The notes beneath the pieces are model-generated. The model was given only the letters and a program-made list of their open reading frames with translations. It was not told the origin of the DNA and did no database searches. This document shows positions 1-9,267 of a DNA stretch of 64,000 nt, piece after piece. The translations under genes and the position numbers were made by a program. The stretch is from AP-15 sp963781215 (GTDB taxonomy: Bacteria > Pseudomonadota > Alphaproteobacteria > ATCC43930 > CGMCC-115725): positions 62,001 through 126,000 of the forward strand of contig CAWAFE010000059.1 of the NCBI GenBank assembly GCA_963781215.1, written 5' to 3'. Numbering within the stretch: position 1 is the first letter of the stretch; each line of letters begins with the position of its first letter.

Positions 1-88
1 CCACCGAGCTAGCGCACCGCGCCGCTCCGGTGCTTGCGATCCGCCGGACGCACTCCACCGACCGGGGCCGGTCAGACGTCAAATGAGA

Positions 89-565
89 TCAGGTCGTCTT
101 CATCTGGGTCAGGTCGTAGCCGACCGCTTCAGGGCTGCCGCTGACGCCGGGATCCTCGCCAGTGAAGGTCTTGGTGATCTTGGTAAAGTTCAGCGACAGT
201 GTCTCGTTTGGCATATCCCCGCCGCTGCTCAGCGAATAGCCGCTGATCCCGGTGTTCTCCAAATCGTAAGTCAGAAATGTGGTGACGGCACCCTTCGAGG
301 TGGTGGTGAACTTGATCTGGACCTTGTTATCGAGCTTGCCGCCGACCGCATCGAGAAACAATTTGGGCGATGAGACGTCGGTGGGCTTGGTGACGACTAT
401 CTCGCTGAGGCTCGGCTCGCTGTGCTCGCGCGAGGTCGATCCGCGCGCCGCCGTGCCGATCGCCCGGCCGACGCCCCACTGGAACGAATTGCACTCGATC
501 CAGTCCTTGAAACCGTCCGTCGTGACCGGACCCTTGATACTGCCGTATTTCATGTAGAGCGCCAT
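89..565 (-). CDS. hcp: Hcp, T6SS inner-tube protein (TssD)
   Basis: 158 aa, the usual Hcp size. Hcp forms stacked hexameric rings that make the T6SS inner tube; it is expelled with the VgrG spike and also carries or chaperones small effectors. The N-terminus (MALYMKYGSIKG, then a FKDWIECNSFQWGVGR stretch) and the central SEIVVTKPTD segment are typical of the Hcp1 family. It is the last gene of the minus-strand arm, 40 bp after clpV. A start at 565 is preceded by a purine-rich AGAAAG on the minus strand. Family assignment is firm; whether it also carries cargo cannot be judged from sequence. Confidence 0.95.
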   Translation of the reverse strand: MALYMKYGSIKGPVTTDGFKDWIECNSFQWGVGRAIGTAARGSTSREHSEPSLSEIVVTKPTDVSSPKLFLDAVGGKLDNKVQIKFTTTSKGAVTTFLTYDLENTGISGYSLSSGGDMPNETLSLNFTKITKTFTGEDPGVSGSPEAVGYDLTQMKTT

Positions 566-605
566 CCACTTTCTCCCGTGCTTGGCCAGTCACTCGGCAA
601 AATCG

Positions 606-3245
606 TCAATTTATAGTATAGCAGAATGATCCGGCGCTGTCCATTCCCACGCGCACGCCGGCAATCGGGCGACCCTCGGCCATGCGGGCCAGCACCTCGG
701 CCGACAGCTCCGGCAAGAGCGTGCTCGACAGGATCTTCTCGATGTTGCGGGCGCCCGAGGCGGTCTCGGTGCAGCGCGAGGTGATCGCCTGCACCAGCGC
801 CGGCTCGTATTCGAAGCCCGCGCGATAGCTGTCGAAGACGCGTCGGCGGATGCGCTCGAGCTGCAGCCCGACGATCTGGCCGATCACCGCCTCGGAAAGT
901 GGCAGATAGGGAACCAACATGACCCGGCCGAGAAAGGCCGGCTTGAAGAATTTCGCCAACTCCGGCTGCAGCGCCTCGCCCAGCGCCGGCGCGTCCGGCG
1001 CGGTCTCGGGATCGGCGAAGAGCTTGTCGATCAGGTCGCTGCCAGCGTTCGAGGTCATGATCAGGACGCTGTTCTTGAAATCGATGTCGCGCCCTTCGCC
1101 GTCCTTCATCATGCCCTTGTCGAAGACCTGAAAGAACACGTCCTGCACCCCGGGATGCGCCTTCTCCATCTCGTCCAGCAGGATCACCGAATAGGGCCGG
1201 CGGCGCACCGCCTCGGTCAGGATGCCGCCCTCGCCATAGCCGACATAGCCGGGCGGGCTGCCCATCAGGAGGCTGACTTTGTGCTCCTCCTTGAACTCGC
1301 TCATATTAATGACGGTCAGGTTCTGCTCGCCGCCGTAGAGCAGATCAGCCAGGGTCAGCGCGGTTTCCGTCTTGCCGGTGCCCGACGGGCCGACCATCAG
1401 AAAAACGCCGATCGGCTTGCGCGGGTCGGTCAGCCCGGCCCGCGAGGTTCTGATCGCCTGCGCTACTGCCTCGAGCGCGTGCGGCTGGCCGACCACGCGC
1501 TCCGCCATCGCCTCCTTCAGGTGCAATACCGTGCGGATTTCGTCGGACTGCATGCGCCCGGCCGGGATCCCGGTCCAGCCCTCGACGATTTCGGCCGTCG
1601 CCTGCGCGTCGACCACCGGAAAAATCAGCGGGCGCTCGCCCTGGACGGCGCGCAGCTCGGCCCAAAGCTCGGCCAGCTCCTTGCGTGCGGCATCCTTGTC
1701 CTCGCCATTCGCGGGGTCCTCGATCACCGATCGCTTAGCGACGATCTTCTCGGCCAGCGCCTTCTCTTCCGCCCATTGCCCTTCGAGCTCCTTCAGCTCG
1801 TCGGCGGCCTTTTCCCGCTCGCCCTGGAGCTCGGCCTTGCGCGCGCCGTGGTCGGCGCCGGTCGCCGCCTCGCGGTCGAGGATCGCCGCCTCGGTGTCGA
1901 TCATCGCGATGCGCCGCTGCCGGTCCTCGATCGCCGCCGGGATCGCCGCCTGGCTCATCGCCACCCGCGCGCAAGCCGTGTCGATCAGCGATACCGCCTT
2001 GTCCGGCAGCTGGCGGCTCGGGATATAGCGCGCCGAGAGCCTCACCGCCTCGCTGACCGCCTCGTCGAGGATGCGCACGTGATGGTGCTTTTCGAGGGTG
2101 TCGACGAGGCCGCGGATCATCGCGATCGCCGTCGCCTCGCTCGGCTCCTCGACCTTGACCACCTGGAAGCGGCGGGTGAGAGCTGCGTCTTTCTCGAAAT
2201 ATTTCTTGTATTCGGCCCAGGTGGTGGCGGCGATCGTGCGCAATTCGCCGCGCGCCAGCGCCGGCTTCAACAGGTTGGCGGCATCGTTCTGGCCCGCCGC
2301 TGCACCGGCGCCGACCACGGTGTGCGCCTCGTCGATAAAGAGGATGATCGGGCGCGGGCTCGCCTTGACCTCCTCGATCACCGATTTCAGCCGGTTCTCG
2401 AACTCGCCGCGCACCCCGGCGCCGGCCTGCAAGAGCCCGATATCGAGCGTGCGTATGACAACCTCGCGCAATGCCGGCGGCACGTCGCCCTCGGCGATCC
2501 GCAATGCGAAGCCCTCGACAACCGCAGTCTTGCCGACCCCCGCCTCGCCGGTCAGGATCGGGTTGTTCTGGCGCCGGCGCGTCAGGATGTCGACGACCTG
2601 GCGGATCTCGCTGTCGCGGCCGAGGATTGGGTCGATCTTGCCGGCCCGCGCGCTGGCGGTCAGGTCGATCGTGAATTGCGCCAGCGCCCCCGATGCCGAG
2701 CCGGCCGGCGCGTTGGCGCCGTCTGCGGCGGCCGGAGGCCCCTCCGTCGTGGTCGTGGCGCCGGCCGCCTCGCTGCTGGCAGCGGTCACCGCGGCAAAGT
2801 CGCGCTTTAGCGCATCGGCCGGGATCCGCAGCAGCTGGCCCGAGGCGTCGCGGGCGCGCCGCGCCAGCGTCTCGTCGGCGACGAGCGCCCACAACAGATG
2901 GCCTGAGCGCAGGCGGGTCAGGCCGTGCTCGACCGAGGCCAGCAGCCAGGCTTCCTTGGCCAGCTCGACGATTTCCGGCGACAGGCTCGGCGCCCGCGAA
3001 TTGCCCGTGCGCATGCGGTCGAGCGCCCGGTTGAGATCGGCGCGCAGCCGCCCCTCGTCGACCTCGTAGTGGCGCATGATCTGAGCGACGTCGCCGTCCG
3101 CCGCGTCGAGGAGCTTCAAGAGCCAATGCTCGATCTCGACGTTGTAATGGGTCCGCGACAAGGTCAGCCCGGCGGCGGCTTCGAGCGCCCGCCGACAATC
3201 GCCGTTGAGCCTGCCGACCAGCGACTTCAGGTCGATCGTCGCCAT
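606..3245 (-). CDS. clpV: ClpV (TssH), AAA+ ATPase that recycles the T6SS sheath
   Basis: 879 aa, full length for ClpV. An N-terminal Clp_N-like region (about residues 1-150) is followed by a low-complexity Ala/Thr linker, a first AAA+ module with Walker A GEAGVGKT near residue 231, a coiled-coil middle domain, and a second AAA+ module with Walker A GPSGTGKT near residue 617. ClpV hexamers unfold the contracted TssB/TssC sheath for reuse. The gene lies head-to-head with tssA, with about 200 bp between the start codons that must hold both promoters. The same family as ClpB, but the T6SS neighbours make ClpV the clear choice. Confidence 0.96.
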   Translation of the reverse strand: MATIDLKSLVGRLNGDCRRALEAAAGLTLSRTHYNVEIEHWLLKLLDAADGDVAQIMRHYEVDEGRLRADLNRALDRMRTGNSRAPSLSPEIVELAKEAWLLASVEHGLTRLRSGHLLWALVADETLARRARDASGQLLRIPADALKRDFAAVTAASSEAAGATTTTEGPPAAADGANAPAGSASGALAQFTIDLTASARAGKIDPILGRDSEIRQVVDILTRRRQNNPILTGEAGVGKTAVVEGFALRIAEGDVPPALREVVIRTLDIGLLQAGAGVRGEFENRLKSVIEEVKASPRPIILFIDEAHTVVGAGAAAGQNDAANLLKPALARGELRTIAATTWAEYKKYFEKDAALTRRFQVVKVEEPSEATAIAMIRGLVDTLEKHHHVRILDEAVSEAVRLSARYIPSRQLPDKAVSLIDTACARVAMSQAAIPAAIEDRQRRIAMIDTEAAILDREAATGADHGARKAELQGEREKAADELKELEGQWAEEKALAEKIVAKRSVIEDPANGEDKDAARKELAELWAELRAVQGERPLIFPVVDAQATAEIVEGWTGIPAGRMQSDEIRTVLHLKEAMAERVVGQPHALEAVAQAIRTSRAGLTDPRKPIGVFLMVGPSGTGKTETALTLADLLYGGEQNLTVINMSEFKEEHKVSLLMGSPPGYVGYGEGGILTEAVRRRPYSVILLDEMEKAHPGVQDVFFQVFDKGMMKDGEGRDIDFKNSVLIMTSNAGSDLIDKLFADPETAPDAPALGEALQPELAKFFKPAFLGRVMLVPYLPLSEAVIGQIVGLQLERIRRRVFDSYRAGFEYEPALVQAITSRCTETASGARNIEKILSSTLLPELSAEVLARMAEGRPIAGVRVGMDSAGSFCYTIN

Positions 3246-3445
3246 GTTCCGCTTCTCCGGTCAGGCCCGGCATGCCCGGCGTCGGGCCGCCCGCCAAATT
3301 GTTGCGTTCAGTCGATGTTAAGTGTGCGATGGCGGCTTTGTCGAGCCTGGCTTCCCGACGCCTGCCAATACCGCCGGCGGCCGCGATGTTCCAGGCAAAC
3401 CTGCGATATGCTCTGCGGAGGAAATCGGCGGGCAGGAGCGGATGG

Positions 3446-4591
3446 ATGGCGGAATTTCCCGAGGGGTTCGATCTGGCGCCGCTGCTGGCACCGATCCCGG
3501 GCGAGGCGCCGGCGGGCGAAGACCTGCGCGCCGATTCGACGCCCGAATCGCTCTATTACCGCCTGCGCGACGCCCGGGCGGAAGCGCGGGCCGCCGAGCG
3601 CGCGATGGACGCCCCCGATTCGGAGACCGGCTCCATCGCCGCCGCCGGCGCCACGCCGCCGCAATGGCGCACGATCCGCGACCTGGCGACCGAGGCGATC
3701 GCCGGGCGGAGCAAGGATCTCGAGATTGCCGCCTGGCTCACCGAGGCGTTGCTGCGCAGCGACGGCCTCAACGGTCTCGACGCCGGCTGCCGGCTGATGA
3801 CGGGCCTCGTCGAAACCTTCTGGGACGACCTGTTTCCGCAGCCCGACGAAGACGGCATCGCCACCCGCGTCGCGCCGGTCGGCGGGCTCAACGGCCAGGG
3901 CAGCGAAGGCACTCTAACCCAGCCGATCCGCAAGCTCGCGCTGTTCGACCGTCCAAGCGGCGAGCCGTTTCGGTTCTGGCAATACGAGCAATCGGCCGAG
4001 CTGGCCGCGACCGCCGATGCGACGCGGCGGCAGCAGCGGCTCGATGCCGGCGTGCTGCCGCTCGAAACCGTGCAAAACGAGGCGGCGGCAGCGGAAAAGC
4101 TGGCCCGTGAGACCGGCCGCGACGGGTTCGCCGCGCTCCGCCGGCACGCCGCCGACGCGGCGGCGGCGTGGCAGGCGCTCGGCCAGGCGCTCGACAGCCG
4201 CGCCGGCGCCGATGCCCCGGCGACGAGCCGGGTGCGCGACCTGCTCGAGCAGTTCCGTGCGGTCGCGGAACGTTTCGCGCCGAGCGAGGACGAAGCGGCG
4301 GTCCCGGCCGGCGCCGGCGAGCCGGCTGCGGCCGGCAGCCCGGCGTCGACGCCGTCGGCGCCGGTGGCGGGGAGCGTGGCTTCGCGGGAAGATGCGCTGC
4401 GCACCCTCACCCAGCTCGCCGATTTCTTCAGGCGCACCGAGCCGCATTCGCCGCTCGCCTATACCTTGCAGGAGGCGGTGCGGCGCGCGCGCATGACCTG
4501 GCCGGAGCTGCTCGAGGAAATCGTCCCCGACGCCAGCGCGCGCTCGGCTATCCTGTCGAGCCTCGGCATCCGCCCGCCTCCAGCCGGATAG
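3446..4591 (+). CDS. tssA: TssA (ImpA), T6SS baseplate/sheath cap protein
   Basis: 381 aa from the ATG at 3446, which has AGGAG about 7 nt upstream; the frame is open further 5' (to 3272), but that stretch does not look like TssA. The N-terminus (LLAPIPGEAPAGEDLR, then YYRLRDARAEAR) is the ImpA_N signature, and the C-terminal part has a Pro/Ala-rich linker then a conserved LADFFRRTEPHSPLAYTLQEA segment, as in ImpA/TssA proteins. TssA docks on the baseplate and primes or caps the growing tail sheath. First gene of the plus-strand operon, divergent from clpV. Confidence 0.9.
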   Translation: MAEFPEGFDLAPLLAPIPGEAPAGEDLRADSTPESLYYRLRDARAEARAAERAMDAPDSETGSIAAAGATPPQWRTIRDLATEAIAGRSKDLEIAAWLTEALLRSDGLNGLDAGCRLMTGLVETFWDDLFPQPDEDGIATRVAPVGGLNGQGSEGTLTQPIRKLALFDRPSGEPFRFWQYEQSAELAATADATRRQQRLDAGVLPLETVQNEAAAAEKLARETGRDGFAALRRHAADAAAAWQALGQALDSRAGADAPATSRVRDLLEQFRAVAERFAPSEDEAAVPAGAGEPAAAGSPASTPSAPVAGSVASREDALRTLTQLADFFRRTEPHSPLAYTLQEAVRRARMTWPELLEEIVPDASARSAILSSLGIRPPPAG

Positions 4592-4703
4592 CCCCTTGAT
4601 GCCGCAAGGAAGCATCGACAGATTCGCTTCAGCTATGTAGTATGAGACAAACTCGCGCGTCGGACGGGCCGCGCTCGTCACCCAGGGAAAGGGAGCAGTT
4701 CCC

Positions 4704-5210
4704 ATGGAGAGCATTCACGAAAAGCTGAAACGCGTGCGCAAGCCGCGGGTGCACATCACCTACGACGTTGAAACCGAGGGCGCGGAGATCGTCCGCGAAC
4801 TGCCGTTTGTCATGGGCATCTTGGGCGACTTCTCGGGCGACCCGACGCAGCCGCTGCGCTCCTTGAGCGAGCGCAAGTTCATCCAGATCGACCGCGACAA
4901 CTTCAACGACGTGATGGCGCGGATGACCCCCGGCCTGAACATCCGGGTGGAGAACAAGCTCGCCGGCGACGGCAGCGAGATGGCGGTCGGACTCAAGTTC
5001 AATTCGATCGAGGATTTCGAGCCGGCCCGCGTCGCCGAGCAGGTGCCGGCGCTCAAAGCGTTGCTGGAAACGCGCAACAAGCTGCGCGATCTGATGAGCA
5101 AGGTCGACCGCTCCGAGGAGCTGGAAAACCTGCTCGAACAGGTGTTGAAAAACGAAACCGAGCTGAAATCCCTGTCGAGCCAGCTCGGGCTCGAAAAGCA
5201 GGAGGGCTGA
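4704..5210 (+). CDS. tssB: TssB (ImpB/VipA), small sheath subunit
   Basis: 168 aa, the normal length. Motifs RVHITYDVETEGAE and ELPFVMGILGDFSG are the TssB hallmark. TssB and TssC assemble the contractile sheath; the C-terminal helices here (LENLLEQVLKNETELKSL) would pack against TssC. The ATG at 4704 follows AAAGGGAGC. The stop codon TGA (5208-5210) is in the same reading frame as tssC, which begins one codon later: see tssC. Confidence 0.96.
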   Translation: MESIHEKLKRVRKPRVHITYDVETEGAEIVRELPFVMGILGDFSGDPTQPLRSLSERKFIQIDRDNFNDVMARMTPGLNIRVENKLAGDGSEMAVGLKFNSIEDFEPARVAEQVPALKALLETRNKLRDLMSKVDRSEELENLLEQVLKNETELKSLSSQLGLEKQEG

Positions 5211-5213
5211 GCC

Positions 5214-6716
5214 ATTTCCGAGACCAAGGTAGCCCCCGAAGCCGGCGCTGCCGCCGGCGAGGCCGCCCCGACCGAAACCGTCAACCTGCTCGAGCAGGTC
5301 GTCGCCGCCACCAAGCAGACCGAGCCCGACCGCGCCCAAGAGCTGGTCAAGACTCTGGTCGAGCAGGCGCTCACCGGCACCGTCACCTTCGACCGCAACC
5401 TGGCGCGCACCTTCGACAGCGCCATCGCGGCGATCGACCGCGAGGTCTCGGCACAGCTCAACCAGATCATTCACCACCCACGCTTCCTGCAGCTCGAGGG
5501 CTCCTGGCGCGGGCTCAATTATCTGGTCATGAACAGCGAGACCGGCACCAGCCTGAAGCTGCGCGTGCTGAACGTCGCCAAGCGCGAGCTGACGCGCGAC
5601 CTGACGCGGGCGGTGGAGTTCGACCAGAGCCAGCTCTTCAAGCAGATCTACGAGAACGAGTTCGGCACCCCCGGCGGCGAGCCCTACGGCGCGCTGATCG
5701 GCGATTACGAGTGGACCAATCATCCCGACGACATCGAGACGTTGCGGCTGATCTCTAACGTCGCCGCCGGCGCCTTTGCACCGTTCATCTCGGGCGTCGG
5801 CGCGTCGATGTTCGGCTTCAAGGACTGGACCGAGCTGTCAAGGCCGCGCGATCTGGCCAAGATCTTCGACACGATCGAATACACCAAGTGGCGCAGCTTT
5901 CGCGACAGCGAGGATTCGCGCTTTGTCAATCTCGTGATGCCGCGGGTGGTCGCCCGCCTGCCCTACGGCGAGGCGACCAAGCCGATCGACGAGTTCGATT
6001 ACGAGGAAGCGCCGTTCGACGAGGCGGGTGCGGCCCGGCCGATGGAGCACGGCCAATATTGCTGGATGAACGCCGCCTATGTGCTCGGCTCCCGGCTCAC
6101 CGACGCCTTCGCGCAGACCGGCTTCTGCGTCGCGATCCGCGGCGCCGAGGGCGGCGGCCGGGTCGAGAACCTGCCGTTTCACGTCTTCACCTCCGACGAC
6201 GGCGACCTCGACAACAAATGCCCGACCGAGATCGGCATCACCGACCGGCGCGAGTTCGAGCTGTCCAATCTCGGGTTCCAGCCGCTGTCTCACTACAAGA
6301 ACACCGACTATGCGGTGTTCTTCGGCGCCCAGAGCACGCAGAAGCCGAAGAAATACGACCGGCCCGAAGCGACCGCCAACGCGGCGATTTCCGCCCGTCT
6401 GCCCTATCTGATGGCAACGAGCCGCTTTGCTCATTACCTCAAGGTCATGGCTCGTGACTGGGTCGGCAGCTTCATGGAGGCGAGCGACGTCGAGCGCCGG
6501 CTCAACCGCTGGATCAACAACTACGTCAACTCGAACGAGAGTGCGGGTCAGGAAATGAAGGCGCGCTTCCCGCTGCGCGAGGCGCGTGTCGAGGTCAGGG
6601 AAATACCCGGCCGACCCGGCTCCTACAACGCCATCGCCTACTTGCGGCCGTGGCTGCAATTGGAGGAGCTGACCACCAGCATGCGGATGGTGGCGCGCAT
6701 CCCGCAGAAGGCATAG
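5214..6716 (+). CDS. tssC: TssC (ImpC/VipB), large sheath subunit, apparent ATT start
   Basis: The first in-frame ATG is at 5529, but the frame is open back to the tssB stop at 5208-5210 and the upstream 105 codons read as a genuine TssC N-terminus (ETVNLLEQVVAATK, then FDRNLARTFDSAIAAID and HHPRFLQLEGSWRGL). The only plausible initiator between the tssB stop and this sequence is ATT at 5214, giving 500 aa, the normal length. ATT starts are rare (known for infC), so this could also be a base error for ATG. The conserved EFDQSQLFKQIYENEFGTPG block is present. TssC forms the outer contractile sheath with TssB. Confidence 0.92.
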   Translation: MSETKVAPEAGAAAGEAAPTETVNLLEQVVAATKQTEPDRAQELVKTLVEQALTGTVTFDRNLARTFDSAIAAIDREVSAQLNQIIHHPRFLQLEGSWRGLNYLVMNSETGTSLKLRVLNVAKRELTRDLTRAVEFDQSQLFKQIYENEFGTPGGEPYGALIGDYEWTNHPDDIETLRLISNVAAGAFAPFISGVGASMFGFKDWTELSRPRDLAKIFDTIEYTKWRSFRDSEDSRFVNLVMPRVVARLPYGEATKPIDEFDYEEAPFDEAGAARPMEHGQYCWMNAAYVLGSRLTDAFAQTGFCVAIRGAEGGGRVENLPFHVFTSDDGDLDNKCPTEIGITDRREFELSNLGFQPLSHYKNTDYAVFFGAQSTQKPKKYDRPEATANAAISARLPYLMATSRFAHYLKVMARDWVGSFMEASDVERRLNRWINNYVNSNESAGQEMKARFPLREARVEVREIPGRPGSYNAIAYLRPWLQLEELTTSMRMVARIPQKA

Positions 6717-6768
6717 CGCTGGCGTGTCGTCGTCGCCCCAAATGCGACGGCGCTCTTCCAGGATAACC

Positions 6769-6845
6769 CGTCACCCCCGCGAAAGCGGGGGTCCACGGCC
6801 GTTCGAGCCCCGCGGCCGTGGCTTCCCGCATTCGCGGGAATGACG
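6769..6845 (+). repeat. Palindromic intergenic repeat, family B
   Basis: Imperfect inverted repeat between tssC and the second tssC-like gene. The left arm reads CCCCCGCGAAAGCGGGGGTCC and the right arm TTCCCGCATTCGCGGGAATG, with an inner palindrome around CACGGCC/GGCCGTG. The same type of element appears at 41524-41606 and as a half copy at 26770-26800. Such elements are common between genes in alphaproteobacteria. Here it sits inside the T6SS operon, where the hairpin could affect mRNA stability between the two tssC paralogues. Confidence 0.75.
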
Positions 6846-6890
6846 ATGCGGGGTGCGGTGTAACGGAAGCTCCTCTGGGTCGAGCACCAA

Positions 6891-8447
6891 GTGGACGAAG
6901 TTGCGCAGATCGAGCGGGATCCGCCGGCGGCCGTGCACGCCGAAGCGGCACCTCTGCGCGAGACGATACTCGCCGGCGCGTTTTTCGGCGCGCGCCACAC
7001 CACCGCCGCCGAAGCGGTTGCCGCCTTTCCGCATCTCCCCGCCGCTGCTGCGCTCGCCGCCTGGTTCGGCCCCGGCGCCGCACTGCGCCTGGCGGGCGAT
7101 GCCGAAGCCGGCCGCGCCGCGCTCGACCGCGATATCGCCGCGCTCGACACGCTGATCGGCGAGCAGCTCGACGCGATCCTGCATCATCCCCGGCTGCGCC
7201 GGTTCGAGGGCGGTTGGCGCGGGCTTGCCTGGCTCGTCGGCGGGCTCGGCGGCACCGACCGGGTCAAGATCAAGGTGCTCAACCTGTCCTGGCGCGAGAT
7301 CTGCCGCGATCTCGAACGCGCGGTCGAGTTCGACCAGAGCCAGCTCTTCCGCAAGGTCTACGAGGAGGAGTTCGGATCGCCCGGCGGCGAGCCTTACGGG
7401 CTCTTGGTCATCGACCACGAAGTGCGCCACCGCCCCGCGGCCGGCGCGCCGGCCGACGACGTGACCGCTCTGGCTCAGCTCTCCGGGGTGGCCGCCGCCG
7501 CCTTTGTCCCGACCGTGCTCGCCGCCTCGCCGGCGTTGCTCCAGGTCGACAGCTTTGCCGATTTGGCGATGGCCACCGATCTCGCCGATCCGTTCCGCGG
7601 ACCGGAATACGCCCGCTGGCGCGGCCTCTCCTTGCGCGAGGACATGCGGTTCATCGGCATCACGCTCCCTCGTCTGCTCGCCCGCCCGCCCTGGGAGGAC
7701 GACCCTGCCCGCGCCGACGGTTTTCGCTATGCGGAATTTGCTCCGGATCTGGACAGCCGGGTTTGGATGACGGCCGGGTACGCCTTTGCCGCGGTTGTCG
7801 CGCGCGCCTTCGCCGGCCACGGCTGGCCCGCCGATGTCCGCGGCAGCGAAACCGATTATGTCGGCGGCGGCCTCGTCACCGAGCTGCCGATCGAGCCGTT
7901 CCGCACCGACCCCGATCATGTCTGGGTGCGCCCGCCGCTCGATATCGTCTTTTCCGACCGTTTGGAGGCGACGCTGGTCGAGACCGGGCTGATGCCGCTC
8001 TCGGCACTGCCATACGGCGAGGAAGCGGTTTTTTCCGCGGTTCGCAGCATGCAGGCGCCGGCCTCGTTCATGGGTCCGACCGCCCCTGCCGCCAACGCCA
8101 ATGCACGGCTTTCGACGCAGATCAACTCGATGCTCTGCGTCTCGCGGTTCGCGCACTACGTCAAGATCATCGGCCGCGACATGGTCGGATCGTTCAAGAC
8201 CGCCGACGAGATCGAACGTCGGCTGCAGACCTGGGTGACGGGCTACGTCAACAGCAATCTGGCGGGCGGTCCCGAAAGCCGGGCGCGCTTTCCGCTGGTG
8301 GCCGCCCGCGTCACCGTGCGCGAGCAGCTGGGGCGGCCCGGCGTATTCGGCTGCACGGTTCTGCTGCAACCGCATTTTCAGCTCGATGACGTGTCGGCGA
8401 CCTTCCGTCTGGTGACCGACATCGCCGCCCCGGGTACGCGTGGATAA
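6891..8447 (+). CDS. impD: Second TssC-family protein (ImpD-like)
   Basis: 518 aa and clearly homologous to the upstream TssC: it shares the EFDQSQLFRKVYEEEFGSPGGEPYG block, the FAHYVKIIGRDMVGSF segment and the C-terminal arrangement. Its N-terminus differs, with an extra Ala-rich helical region (residues 1-90). The rhizobial imp locus has the same order impB-impC-impD-impE, where ImpD is a TssC paralogue. Its exact role is not settled; a sheath-terminus or baseplate-linked variant is an inference. The start at 6891 lacks a strong ribosome site, but no better upstream start is open. Confidence 0.88.
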   Translation: MDEVAQIERDPPAAVHAEAAPLRETILAGAFFGARHTTAAEAVAAFPHLPAAAALAAWFGPGAALRLAGDAEAGRAALDRDIAALDTLIGEQLDAILHHPRLRRFEGGWRGLAWLVGGLGGTDRVKIKVLNLSWREICRDLERAVEFDQSQLFRKVYEEEFGSPGGEPYGLLVIDHEVRHRPAAGAPADDVTALAQLSGVAAAAFVPTVLAASPALLQVDSFADLAMATDLADPFRGPEYARWRGLSLREDMRFIGITLPRLLARPPWEDDPARADGFRYAEFAPDLDSRVWMTAGYAFAAVVARAFAGHGWPADVRGSETDYVGGGLVTELPIEPFRTDPDHVWVRPPLDIVFSDRLEATLVETGLMPLSALPYGEEAVFSAVRSMQAPASFMGPTAPAANANARLSTQINSMLCVSRFAHYVKIIGRDMVGSFKTADEIERRLQTWVTGYVNSNLAGGPESRARFPLVAARVTVREQLGRPGVFGCTVLLQPHFQLDDVSATFRLVTDIAAPGTRG

Positions 8448-8460
8448 GGGAATTCAACCG

Positions 8461-9267
8461 ATGTCGGAGAGAGAGGATACCGCCGGCGCGCTGTTCCGAG
8501 CGGGCAAGCTCGCCCCGGCGATCGAGGCGGCGAACGCCGCTCTGCGCAAAAGCCCGGCTGATCTGGGCGCGCGTGTCCTGCTGGCCGAGCTTCTCGTCTT
8601 CGCCGGCAATCTCGAACGCGCCGACACCATCCTCAATGCCGCCGCACAGGTGGACCCGACGGCGATGGTCGTGATCGCCGAATTTCGCCAGCTGCTGCGG
8701 GCAGATATCGCCCGCCGCCAGCTCAGCCGCGAAGGCCGTGTGCCGGAGTTTCTCGGCGAGGCGACCCCGGCGCTGCGCGCGAGCCTCGCGGCAGCGGTCG
8801 CATCGCGCGCCGGCGATGCCAAGGAGGCGGCCCGGCAGGTCGAAGAGGCCGAGACCCTGCGCCCGCGTGTTGCCGGTCTCGCCGGCGACGTGCCGTTCGA
8901 CGATTTTCGCGATGTCGACGATTTCCGCGCCGGCTTCTTCGAGATCCTGACCACCACCGGGAAGTATTTCTGGATCCCGACCGAGCGGGTCGCCAGCATC
9001 GATTTCCACCCGCCGCGCCGCCCACGCGACCTCGCCTGGCGGCGCGCCACCGTTTCGGTCAATGACGGTCCGGACGGCGAGGTCTATCTGCCGGCCGTCT
9101 ACGACAGCGACCAGCCCGATCTCGCCGACGAATTCCGCCTGGGCCGCGCGACCGACTGGCAGGGCGAGGAGGACGGCCCGGTACGCGGCGTCGGCCAGCG
9201 GATTTTTTTGGTCGGCGACGACGCCCGCGGCATCATGGATCTCGCAGCACTCCGCTTTGGCACATGA
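8461..9267 (+). CDS. tagJ: TagJ/ImpE family T6SS accessory protein
   Basis: 268 aa from the ATG at 8461, with AAGGGA about 10 nt upstream; a GTG at 8440 would overlap impD and is less likely. The N-terminal half is TPR-like (residues 5-120: LFRAGKLAPAIEAANAAL, LAELLVFAGNLERAD); the C-terminal half carries the ImpE pattern TTTGKYFWIPTERV, then FHPPRRPRDLAWRRA and VYLPAVY. TagJ proteins bind the TssB N-terminus or ClpV and tune sheath disassembly in other species. It overlaps tssE by 4 nt (ATGA), showing translational coupling. Confidence 0.9.
   Translation: MSEREDTAGALFRAGKLAPAIEAANAALRKSPADLGARVLLAELLVFAGNLERADTILNAAAQVDPTAMVVIAEFRQLLRADIARRQLSREGRVPEFLGEATPALRASLAAAVASRAGDAKEAARQVEEAETLRPRVAGLAGDVPFDDFRDVDDFRAGFFEILTTTGKYFWIPTERVASIDFHPPRRPRDLAWRRATVSVNDGPDGEVYLPAVYDSDQPDLADEFRLGRATDWQGEEDGPVRGVGQRIFLVGDDARGIMDLAALRFGT

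Noticed and set aside
1155..2810. 551-codon plus-strand frame opposite clpV
   Set aside because: Composition is Arg/Asp/Ala-rich shadow code typical of the antisense of a high-GC gene; clpV motifs on the minus strand account for the whole region.
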